From Solirubrobacter ginsenosidimutans (GTDB taxonomy: Bacteria; Actinomycetota; Thermoleophilia; Solirubrobacterales; Solirubrobacteraceae): DNA of 64,000 nt. The notes beneath the pieces were generated by a model. The model saw only the letters and a program-made list of their open reading frames with translations, did no database searches and had not been told where the DNA came from. Positions 8,090 to 15,800 of this stretch are shown here, piece after piece. A program made the position numbers and the translations under genes. The stretch is from positions 1 through 64,000 of the forward strand of contig NZ_JAPDOD010000029.1 in NCBI RefSeq assembly GCF_027587205.1, read 5' to 3'. Every line of letters begins with the position of its first letter. Within the stretch, counting starts at the first letter, position 1.

Positions 8090-8225
8090 CGTTCGGTCAA
8101 GCCGAGCCGCGAGTGCACGAGGTGCTCGCGGGTGGGGGATCCCTAGAAGTGCAAGCGCCCTCTGGAGAGAGGGGACGCGCGGGGATCGCTGTGACGCCCT
8201 GTAGGCAGACCTGGCCGGACGCGGA
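8090..8225 (+). promoter_or_regulatory. Structured leader of the RlpA gene, candidate c-di-AMP (ydaO-yuaA) riboswitch
   Basis: About 135 bases of leader contain features that resemble the ydaO-yuaA class. These are a GCCGAGCC segment near 8101, a CCGCGAG/CTCGCGG stem at 8106-8132, GGTGGGGGATCCC at 8131-8143, and a closing GACGCCCTGTAGGCAGACC at 8193-8211. The closing part resembles the conserved CUCGUAGGC end of that aptamer, and GGTC at 8095 could pair with GACC at 8208. In actinobacteria this riboswitch typically precedes cell-wall remodelling genes, which fits the RlpA-like gene here. The match is partial and done by eye. Confidence 0.45.
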
Positions 8226-8240
8226 AATACAGGAGGATCG

Positions 8241-8858
8241 ATGTCGCGATCCACGCTGCGCCGCGCTCTGCGCGCCGGCGCACTGTGCCTCACGGCTACG
8301 ACCGCTGCGGCCGTCATCCCGGCCGCTGCCGACGCGAAGGTCGGCGTCAGCACCAAGCGCTTGAACATCCAGACCGGCAGCCGCGTGACCGTCAAGGGTC
8401 ACGTCGATGCCCCGGGTGTAGCCAAACTGCAGGTCCAGCGGCGTGGCCGCTGGGTGACCCTCGACCGTGATCGCACCAACCGCTCCGGGCGTTTTGTCCT
8501 GCGCAAGCGGATCCGCGGCGCGATGAGCTCGCGTGCTCGTCTGCGCCTCAGCACCGGCGAGACCCGATTGCTCGGGCGCATGAACGTCTACCGCTCGGCG
8601 CTCGCGTCGTGGTACGGCCCAGGCCTGTTCGGCAACAAGCTGGGCTGCGGCGGAACGCTGCAGGCCGGCTCGGTGGGCGTGGCCAACAAGTCGCTGCCGT
8701 GCGGCACGAAGGTCACGTTCCGCCACAACGGGCGCGTCCTGCGCGTCCCGGTGATCGACCGCGGCCCCTATGTGGGTGGGCGCGAGTACGACCTCACCGC
8801 GGCGACCGCCCACAAGCTGGGCTTCAGTGGCCACGGGCCGATCCAGGTCACGAAGTAG
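8241..8858 (+). CDS. Secreted RlpA-like double-psi beta-barrel protein
   Basis: A 205-residue exported protein. A signal peptide (basic MSRSTLRRALR, then a hydrophobic Ala/Thr stretch ending near ADA) is followed by an Ig-like beta domain (about 35-115). The C-terminal RlpA barrel reads ASWYGPGLFGNKLGCGG, then VANKSLPCGTKVTF and VPVIDRGPYVGGREYDLT. RlpA proteins bind or cleave peptidoglycan glycan strands; the VPVIDRGP segment with its aspartate is conserved. The ATG at 8241 is preceded by AGGAGG at 8231-8236. It stands alone, behind the candidate riboswitch leader. Confidence 0.88.
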   Translation: MSRSTLRRALRAGALCLTATTAAAVIPAAADAKVGVSTKRLNIQTGSRVTVKGHVDAPGVAKLQVQRRGRWVTLDRDRTNRSGRFVLRKRIRGAMSSRARLRLSTGETRLLGRMNVYRSALASWYGPGLFGNKLGCGGTLQAGSVGVANKSLPCGTKVTFRHNGRVLRVPVIDRGPYVGGREYDLTAATAHKLGFSGHGPIQVTK

Positions 8859-8865
8859 CCCGATA

Positions 8866-8879
8866 CGAACGTACGTGCG
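8866..8879 (+). promoter_or_regulatory. Candidate LexA (SOS) box upstream of dinB
   Basis: CGAACGTACGTGCG at 8866-8879 differs from the actinobacterial/Gram-positive LexA pattern CGAAC-N4-GTTCG by one base in one half-site. It lies 27 bp before the dinB start, a sensible operator position for an SOS polymerase. No lexA gene is in the window, so the link is by motif and gene identity only. Confidence 0.45.
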
Positions 8880-8881
8880 TC

Positions 8882-8914
8882 CGGAGCCACCCCTAATCTC
8901 AACGGGTGGCTCCG
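8882..8914 (+). promoter_or_regulatory. Perfect 11-bp hairpin covering the dinB start codon
   Basis: CGGAGCCACCC (8882-8892) and GGGTGGCTCCG (8904-8914) are perfectly complementary with an 11-nt loop. The 3' arm contains the GTG start codon (8906-8908) of dinB. The 5' arm contains GGAG, the only Shine-Dalgarno-like sequence nearby. In the folded state both initiation elements are paired. It could also serve as a weak 3' stem for the preceding gene, but it lacks a U-tract. Confidence 0.6.
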
Positions 8915-9991
8915 AAGCGCGTCATCGCCCACCTCGACTGCGACGCCTTCTACGCCACGGTCGAGCTGATCCGGCGCCCTGAGCTCAAGGGCAAGCCGGT
9001 GATCGTCGCCGGCTCCGGGCCGCGCTCGGTCGTCACCACCGCGTCCTACGAGGCGCGCAAGTTCGGCGTCGGCTCCGCGATGCCCGCCTCACAGGCGCGG
9101 CGGCTGTGCCCGACGGCGATCGTCATCCCGCCCGACTTCACCGCCTACCGCGAGAAGTCGCGCGAGGTGTGGGAGCTCGTGCGCGCCAAGCTCGACCGCC
9201 TGCAATCGATGGGGCTGGATGAGGCCTACGCGGACCTCACAGGCGTCGAGAAGCCCCTGCGCGTCCTGCGCGAGCTGATCGACGACGTCCACAAGCGCAC
9301 CGGCATCCAGATCTCGGCCGGCGTCGGCCCCAACCGGCTGATCGCCAAGTGCTGCTCGGACCTCGGCAAGCCCGCCGGCTTCGTCGCGATGGGCCGCGAG
9401 GAGGCGTGCATCCGCTTCGCCACCGCACCCACGCGCCGTCTGCCCGGGATCGGGCCGAAGACCGCCGAGCGCCTGGCCGAGCTGGGCTACTCGACCGTCG
9501 CCCAGTTGCAAGAGGCCGACGAGAGCCAGCTCGCGGCCCGCTTCGGCGATCGAACCGCCCGCTACCTGAAGGCACGCGCGACCTTCCACGACGACTCGCC
9601 GGTCGAGACCGAGGGCGGCCCGGCCAAGTCCGTCTCCACCGAGCGCACCTTCGACGAGGACGTCGCCTCCACCGAGGAGCTCGAGACGATCCTGCGGACC
9701 TTGTCCAAGGAGCTCTGCGAGGGTCTGCAGGGCAAGTCCCGCCAGGGCCGCACCGTCGCGATCAAGGTTCGCCTCGCCGACTGGACGACGGTCACCCGCG
9801 CTCGCACGCTCCCGGACGCCACCAACGACACCGGGCTCGTCACCGAGACCGCGCTCGAGCTGCTGCGCGCCTACGCGCCCACCCAACCGGTGCGCCTGCT
9901 GGGCGTCCGGCTCGCGGCCTTCGACGACCTCGAGCCCGACAAACCACCGGCGCCCGCCGCGCCGGTGGGCCAACTGGCGTTCTCGCTCTAG
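8906..9991 (+). CDS. dinB: DNA polymerase IV, Y-family translesion polymerase
   Basis: A 361-residue error-prone polymerase that copies past damaged template bases. The metal-binding acids are visible as D11 in HLDCDAFYATVE and D105/E106 in SMGLDEAYAD. The palm and finger segments ASYEARKFGVGSAMP and ISAGVGPNRLIAK, and the thumb helix-hairpin-helix LPGIGPKTAERLAELG, are in order. The little-finger domain follows, and the protein ends in QLAFSL, a sliding-clamp-binding peptide. The start is GTG at 8906, fixed by the N-terminal beta strand. A possible LexA box and a start-masking hairpin precede it. Its stop shares CTAG with the convergent thioredoxin gene. Confidence 0.95.
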   Translation: MAPKRVIAHLDCDAFYATVELIRRPELKGKPVIVAGSGPRSVVTTASYEARKFGVGSAMPASQARRLCPTAIVIPPDFTAYREKSREVWELVRAKLDRLQSMGLDEAYADLTGVEKPLRVLRELIDDVHKRTGIQISAGVGPNRLIAKCCSDLGKPAGFVAMGREEACIRFATAPTRRLPGIGPKTAERLAELGYSTVAQLQEADESQLAARFGDRTARYLKARATFHDDSPVETEGGPAKSVSTERTFDEDVASTEELETILRTLSKELCEGLQGKSRQGRTVAIKVRLADWTTVTRARTLPDATNDTGLVTETALELLRAYAPTQPVRLLGVRLAAFDDLEPDKPPAPAAPVGQLAFSL

Positions 9992-10725
9992 TAGAGGGCT
10001 GAAGCGAGCTTCCGGCGCGCGTCACGCGCCAGGGGATCGGCCGGGCCGAGCTCGTCCAACACGCCCACGACGACCTTGCGCAACTCGTCCTTGCGCTCCG
10101 CGTCACCCGCGGCGATGGCCTCGATCAGCGCGTCGAGCGCCTTCTCGGTCTCACCCGCGTCGAGCGCGTCGAACGCCGCGAGCAGCGATGGGTCATCCGA
10201 GAGCCGCAGCCGTGTCGCGAGGCCGTCGGCCGCGAACGAGCTGGGCACGTTCGCCAGGAGCTCCAGCGCGCCTTCGCGGTCACCCGCGGCGGCGAGCGAG
10301 CGCGCCAGCGGGATCGCGGCGTCGGCGCGGCCCGGTTCGAGCTCCAGCGCGCGGCGCAGGTTGTCGTCCCCGCCCTCGGCGACGAGCGCGTCGGCCAGGG
10401 AGGGCACGATCCCGTCCAGGAACTGCTCGACCTGAGCCGGCGGCAGCGCGCCGATGAACTCGTCGACGACCTTGCCGTCCTTGAAGGCCTTCACGGCCGG
10501 GATCGACTGGATCGCGAAGGCCTGGGAAAGGCGCGGATTGGCGTCGGTGTCGACCTTGACGAGATCGACCTGGCCGTCGCGCTTGGCCACGGCCTTCTCG
10601 ATCACGGGCCCGAGCGAGCGGCAGGGACCGCACCACTCGGCCCAGAAGTCGACGACCACGGGCTGCTCGAAGGAGCGCTGGATGACGTCGCGCTCAAAGG
10701 TCTCTTCAGTGGCGTCGATGGGCAC
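9988..10725 (-). CDS. Thioredoxin-TPR protein (CnoX/YbbN-like)
   Basis: A 245-residue cytosolic protein. Residues 1-105 are a thioredoxin domain with the active site C32GPC35 in FWAEWCGPCRSLGP and the cis-proline segment IQSIPAVKAFKDG. Residues about 115-245 are helical TPR-like repeats matching the C-terminal part of YbbN/CnoX. In that family the protein combines holdase activity with redox protection of client proteins; with CGPC this one should be redox-active. The start GTG at 10725 gives MPIDATEETFERDV, a usual thioredoxin N-terminus. It is divergent from the hydrolase at 10744. Confidence 0.88.
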   Translation of the reverse strand: MPIDATEETFERDVIQRSFEQPVVVDFWAEWCGPCRSLGPVIEKAVAKRDGQVDLVKVDTDANPRLSQAFAIQSIPAVKAFKDGKVVDEFIGALPPAQVEQFLDGIVPSLADALVAEGGDDNLRRALELEPGRADAAIPLARSLAAAGDREGALELLANVPSSFAADGLATRLRLSDDPSLLAAFDALDAGETEKALDALIEAIAAGDAERKDELRKVVVGVLDELGPADPLARDARRKLASALY

Positions 10726-10743
10726 AATGCGAGGATAGACCGC

Positions 10744-11568
10744 ATGGAATTTCGGACCGATGCGGACGGTGTGACCCTCTCCGGCGAGGAGGCGGGGCAG
10801 GGAAGCCCGGTCGTGCTGCTGCACGGGCTGACCGCGACCCGGCGCTATGTGGTGATGGGCTCGCGGGCGCTGGAGCGCTCCGGCCACCGCGTCATCGCCT
10901 ACGACGCCCGCGCCCACGGGCAGTCCGCTCCGGCCCGCGACCCCAAGGACTACGGCTACGAGCGTCTCGCCCAGGACCTCGAAGCGATCCTCGACGACCG
11001 CGGCATCGACCGCGCTGTGCTGGCCGGGGCCTCGATGGGCGCGCACACCCTGATCAAGTTCGCGCTCGACCACCCCGAGCGCGTCGCCGGCCTCGTCGTC
11101 ATGACGCCCGCGTACGACCCCGAGGACCGCCGCCCCGACGCGATGGACCGCTGGGACCGCCTGTCCGACGGCCTGCGCAACGGCGGCGTCGAGGGCTTCG
11201 TCGCGGCCTACGGCACGCCGGACGTCCCCGAGAAGTGGCTGGAGACGATCGACCGCGTCCTGCACCAGCGGCTCGCCGCCCACGAGCACCCGGACGCGCT
11301 CGCCGACGCCCTGAAGGCGGTCCCGCGCTCGCGCCCCTTCGAGGACTGGAGCGAGCTGCACGCGATCGACGCCCCGACGGTGATCGTCGCCAGCCGCGAC
11401 GAGGTCGATCCCGAGCACCCGTACGTCACCGGCGAGCGCTACGCGGCCGAGATCCCGGGCGCCACGCTGGTCTCCGAGGAGGAAGGCACCTCGCCGCTCG
11501 CGTGGCAGGGCGCCCAGGTGTCCAAGGTGATCAGCGAGGTGGCGGAAGCTGCGGCAACCGCGCCATGA
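10744..11568 (+). CDS. Alpha/beta hydrolase without an obvious catalytic histidine
   Basis: A 274-residue alpha/beta-hydrolase fold. The oxyanion strand is VVLLHGLTA (residues 23-31), the nucleophile elbow is GASMGAHT near residue 98, and an acidic residue follows the VIVASRDEVDPEH strand. At the place where the family has the catalytic histidine, in the last loop, the sequence reads EEEGTSPLAWQG, with no histidine. So the enzyme is either inactive on ester bonds, uses another base, or belongs to a subfamily with altered chemistry. The substrate is unknown. The 3' end overlaps the convergent EAL gene by 38 nt. Confidence 0.8.
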   Translation: MEFRTDADGVTLSGEEAGQGSPVVLLHGLTATRRYVVMGSRALERSGHRVIAYDARAHGQSAPARDPKDYGYERLAQDLEAILDDRGIDRAVLAGASMGAHTLIKFALDHPERVAGLVVMTPAYDPEDRRPDAMDRWDRLSDGLRNGGVEGFVAAYGTPDVPEKWLETIDRVLHQRLAAHEHPDALADALKAVPRSRPFEDWSELHAIDAPTVIVASRDEVDPEHPYVTGERYAAEIPGATLVSEEEGTSPLAWQGAQVSKVISEVAEAAATAP

Positions 11569-12682
11569 GCAGCAGCGCGCACTCGACGACCAGCTCGCGG
11601 TCGTAGGACGTCGCGAACAGCCACTCGTCCGCTTCGCGCCGCGCCACGAAGCACACGCCGAAGCCGGGCCCGAGCGCGACCTCGGTCCACGTGTCCTCCA
11701 GGGCGCCCGGATCGAGCACGCCCACGAACCCCAGCGACTCGCGCAGCGCGTCGTAGCGCGTGGCCGTCGCGTGGACGGCGTCGGGCGCGGCGAGCAGCAT
11801 CCCGGTCGGCCCGAGCGCGGACGCCTGGGCCGAGAGCATCGCGGCCGCCCGCTCGGCGAGGTCCAGCGGCCCGCGCGTCGGCCGTTTCCAGTTCGTCACC
11901 CGCTGGTACGGCAGCGGACCGGAGGGATCGCCGCCTGACCCGGCGAGCCGCAACGGACGCCCGGGCTTCGGCAGCGGGTTCGGGAGCGGGCCCGGCTCGC
12001 CGAGCATGAACCCCTGCCCGAGCGTCGCGCCCGCGGCGCGCGCCATCTCCAGCTGCGCCTCGGAGTCGATCCCCTCGGCGAGCACCGTCGCGTGGCGCCG
12101 CTCGGCCTCGGCGCCGACGGCGGTCACGACGCGCGCGACGTCCAGCGGGTCCCGCTCGCCCAGCAGCCGCAGGTCGAGCTTGATCACGTCGGGATAGAGG
12201 AGCGGCATCGTCGCCAGCGACCGTGAATCGCCGCCGACGTCGTCGAGCGAGACGCCCCAGCCGCGCGTCCGCAGCCGCGTCAAAGTGCGCAGGACCGCCT
12301 CCGGGCGCTCCGTCAAAGCACTCTCGGTGATCTCCATGATCAGCGTGGCGCCGCCGCTGGGGAGGTCCGGCAGGTCGATCTCCAGGGCGCCGGCATCGGC
12401 GTTGAGGAAGAGCGCGAACGGTGCTCCGAGGCCCGCGGCGCCCGCTTCGCGCAGCGCCGCCGAGCGGCACTCGCGGTCGACCTCGCTCAGCCGCCCCTCC
12501 TCGCGCGCGCGGGCGAACAACTCCTCCGGAGACGAGCCGTCGCGCGGGCGGGCGAGGGCCTCGTACCCGACGACGCATCCGTCCCTGAGATCGAAGATGG
12601 GCTGGAACGCTGCGACCACCGCTCCATCATCCACCTCGCGGACAGCCGAGCGAGACCCCGTCGGGCTGCTCACGTTGTGCAT
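11531..12682 (-). CDS. EAL-domain c-di-GMP phosphodiesterase with C-terminal DICT-like sensor
   Basis: A 383-residue soluble protein. Residues about 20-250 form an EAL domain with its catalytic set visible: YEALARP (the EAL motif), FLNADAG, MEITESAL, SLDDVGGDSRSL, VIKLDLRLL and LAEGIDSEAQ. It should therefore hydrolyse cyclic di-GMP. Residues about 275-383 look like a DICT-type sensory domain (LAERAAAMLSAQASALG, then VHATATRYDALRESLGFVGV). The DDFG motif is DDVG, a tolerated change. The ATG at 12682 is used. A second c-di-GMP protein lies at 18873. The stop region is antisense to the hydrolase gene. Confidence 0.85.
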   Translation of the reverse strand: MHNVSSPTGSRSAVREVDDGAVVAAFQPIFDLRDGCVVGYEALARPRDGSSPEELFARAREEGRLSEVDRECRSAALREAGAAGLGAPFALFLNADAGALEIDLPDLPSGGATLIMEITESALTERPEAVLRTLTRLRTRGWGVSLDDVGGDSRSLATMPLLYPDVIKLDLRLLGERDPLDVARVVTAVGAEAERRHATVLAEGIDSEAQLEMARAAGATLGQGFMLGEPGPLPNPLPKPGRPLRLAGSGGDPSGPLPYQRVTNWKRPTRGPLDLAERAAAMLSAQASALGPTGMLLAAPDAVHATATRYDALRESLGFVGVLDPGALEDTWTEVALGPGFGVCFVARREADEWLFATSYDRELVVECALLLMARLPQLPPPR

Positions 12683-12734
12683 TCAAGCTCATCTGTGCCG
12701 AAAGATCGGGCAGACCTTTGGGCCAAGAACGACG

Positions 12735-12764
12735 AAGGCCCCCGCGGCGCGCCGCGGGGGCCTT
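12735..12764 (-). terminator. Strong GC-rich terminator hairpin
   Basis: AAGGCCCCCGCGGC and GCCGCGGGGGCCTT are complementary over 14 bp with a two-base loop. The stem lies about 50 bp beyond the stop of the giant peptidase gene and before the start of the EAL gene on the same strand, so it probably ends the peptidase transcript. Confidence 0.7.
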
Positions 12765-12811
12765 TGCATATGGTCGGTGTCCGCGGCGCCAATCAGCGCG
12801 CCGCGGCGAAC

Positions 12812-15800
12812 CTACTTGCCGACCTTGGCGACGACCACGCGGACGCGCTCGCCCGCGTCGACGGCGACCTTCAGCTTCGCCGTCTTGTGACCGAGCGTGA
12901 CCGGCTTGGTGCACGGCTGCCAGTCGCTGCCGGCCGGAGCCGTCGGGCAGGCCCAGGCGCGGTAGCGGCCCGTCAGGCCCGCCGCCGGATTGACCGTGAC
13001 CGTCGCCTGGCCGCCGTTCTTCGGCACGCTGGCCGTCGTCTTGGCCAGGACCTTGCCGCTGGCGTTCTTCAGCGACGTGGGGGAGGCGGCCGCCAGCACG
13101 GTGCCGGTGGTGGCCGACTTGACCGGGCCGAGGATGGCCGCGGCGTAGACCTGGGTGGTCCCGCCGGGGCCGACGCCCGTGACCGACGCCTTGATCTTGG
13201 CGCCCGCGTCACCCGTCACCAGGGTGTAGGTGCGGGTCGTGCCGCTCTGCAGCGAGGTGCAGGTGGTGGTGCAGCGCCAGAACGTCGTCGTGACCGTCTC
13301 CGACGTGCCGGCCCAGGTGCCGGTGGTGGCGGTGACCGTCTGGCCGACCGTCGCCGTGCCGCTGAGAACCGGGATCGGGCTGGCCGCCGGCGGCGCCGGC
13401 TTGACCTTGGCGGTGGCCGCGGACGTCGCCGTGACGGCGGCGTCCGGGTTGGTCGCGGTCACGCTGACCTTCAGCGTGGAGTCCACGTCGGCGGTGACCG
13501 GCTTGTACGTCGCCGCGACCGCACCCGCGATCGCCGCGCAGTTGTCGCTGGCGGCGTCGCAGCGCTGCCAGGCGTAGGCGTACGTCGTGTCGGCGGACGT
13601 CGTCCACGTGCCCTTGGTCGCCGTCATCGCGACGCCGACGACGCCGGTGCCCGTGATGGCGGGCAGGACGCTGTTGACCGGGTCGACGTTCTCGACGACG
13701 GCCGTCGCGGCCGACGTCGTGGAGCCGAGGCCCGTCGTGTTCGTGCCGTCCTGGCGGACCTTGATCGTGGAGCCCTCATCGGCCTTCACGAGCGTGTACG
13801 TGGCCGCCTTGGCGTTCGCGATGTCGACGCAGTTGTCGCCACCGGAGTCGCAGCGCTTCCACTGGTAGGCGAACGTCGTCGGGTAGTTGTTCCAGGTGCC
13901 CGGGACGGCCTTGAGCACCTGCTGGCGCTTGGTCGTGCCGGTGATGGTGAGCGCGGTCGCCGCGGAGGGCAGCGGCAGCGCGGCGATGGCGTCGGACGCC
14001 TCGGACTCGGCGGTCGCGGTCCGGCCCGGGGAGGTGGCGGCGACCGCGACGACGAGGGTCTTGCCGGTGTCGGCGACGACCGGGGTGTACGTCTTGGCGG
14101 TGGCGCCGGCGATGTTGACGCACGCGCTGCCGTCGGCCGCACAGCGCTTCCACTGATAACCGGTCTTGGTCAGCGGGACGCTCCATGTGCCCTCGCTGGC
14201 GGTCAGCACGTTCTTGACCATCGCGGTGCCGGTGATCGCCGGCACGGCCGAGTTGGTCAGCGCGCGGCCCGTGAGGACGTCGGTGACCGCGGAGGCCGCC
14301 GTGGTGGCGACCGCCTGGGTGTTGGTCGCGGTGACGCGCACGGCGATCCGCATGGCGACGTCGGCGGCGACCGTCGTGTACGTGGCGTTCGTGGCGGCGG
14401 CGATGGCGACGCAGCCGGCGGCGGCGGCGTTCGCCGCGGCGGCCGGGCAGCGGACCCACTGGTACTTGTAGGTGTGGGTCAGGTCGCCCGCCGAGGCCCA
14501 GGTGCCGGTGCTCGCCGAGAGCGACGAAGCGTCGGTCAGCGTGCCCGTGACCTCCGGGGCCACCGTGTTGGCGGGGGTGGAGAGGACCGGGCCGATCTCC
14601 TTGGAGTAGCCGGCGGCGGAGCCGTCCGTGTTGGTCGCGGTGACCTTGGAGCGGACCTTCGCGCCCGCGTCGGCGTTGGTGAGCGTGTAGGTGGCCGCGG
14701 TCGCGCCGGAGATGTCGGCGAAGCCGGAGCCGCTGTCGCGCTGCCACTGGTACGCGTACGTCGAGCCCGCGGGGGTCCACGTGCCCGTGGTGGTCGTGAC
14801 GTTCAGGCCGGTCTTCAGCGTGCCGGAGGCGGCCGGGGCCGCGGTCTGGACCGGGAGGGCCGTGGTGACCGTCGCGGTCGCGGCCGAGTTGGCCGAGACG
14901 ACGGCGTCGACGTTGGTCGCGGTGATCTTGACGCGGATGGTGGCGCCGAGATCGTCGCTGGTGAGCAGGTACGTGGCGGCCTTGGCGTTCGTGATGTCCT
15001 CGAAGCCGTCGCCCGTGTCGCGCTGCCACTGGTAGGCGTAGGTGTTGCCCGCGCCCGTCCACGTACCGACGCCCGCGGTCAGGGTCTTGGTGCGCTGCGT
15101 GACGCCTGCGACGGTCGGGAGGACCGTGTTGACCGGCTTGGCGTCGGCGACCTCGGCGGTCGCGACGGAGTTGGCGGAGGTGGCCCCGTCCGGGTTGGTC
15201 GCGGTGACCTTGACGCGCAGGGTGTTGCCCGTGTCGGCCGGGACGAGGAGGTAGCTGGACTTCGTGGCGCCGGTGATGTCGGCGAAGCCGGAGCCCTCGT
15301 CACGCTGCCACTGGTACGTGTAGGCGTTGCCCGGGCCGCTCCAGGTGCCGGCCGTGGTGGTCAGCGTGTTGGCGCGCTTGGCGACGCCGCCGATGACCGG
15401 CACGGCGGTGTTGGCCGGCATCGCCTTGGCGATCGGGCCGACTTCCTCCGACGGCGCCGTGGCGGTGCCGTCGACGTTGGTGGCCGTGACGTTGACGCGG
15501 ATCTTCGCGCCCTCGTCGGCGAGCGCCAGCGTGTAGGTGACGGCGGTCGCGCCGGTGATGTTGGCGTAGCCCGAGCCGGCGTCCTTCTGCCACTGGTACT
15601 TATACGTGTTGCCGACGCCGGCCCACACGCCGGGGGCGGCCGTCAGCACGCTCGCGCGGGCCGCGGTGCCGGTCGGCGCCGGGACGGACGTGTTGACCGG
15701 CAGCGCCTTGGCGACGGTGTCCGTCGCGTCAGAGCTGGCGGTGGCGGTGCCGTCGACGTTGGTGGCGGTGACGTTGACGCGGAGCTTGGCGCCCTCGTCG

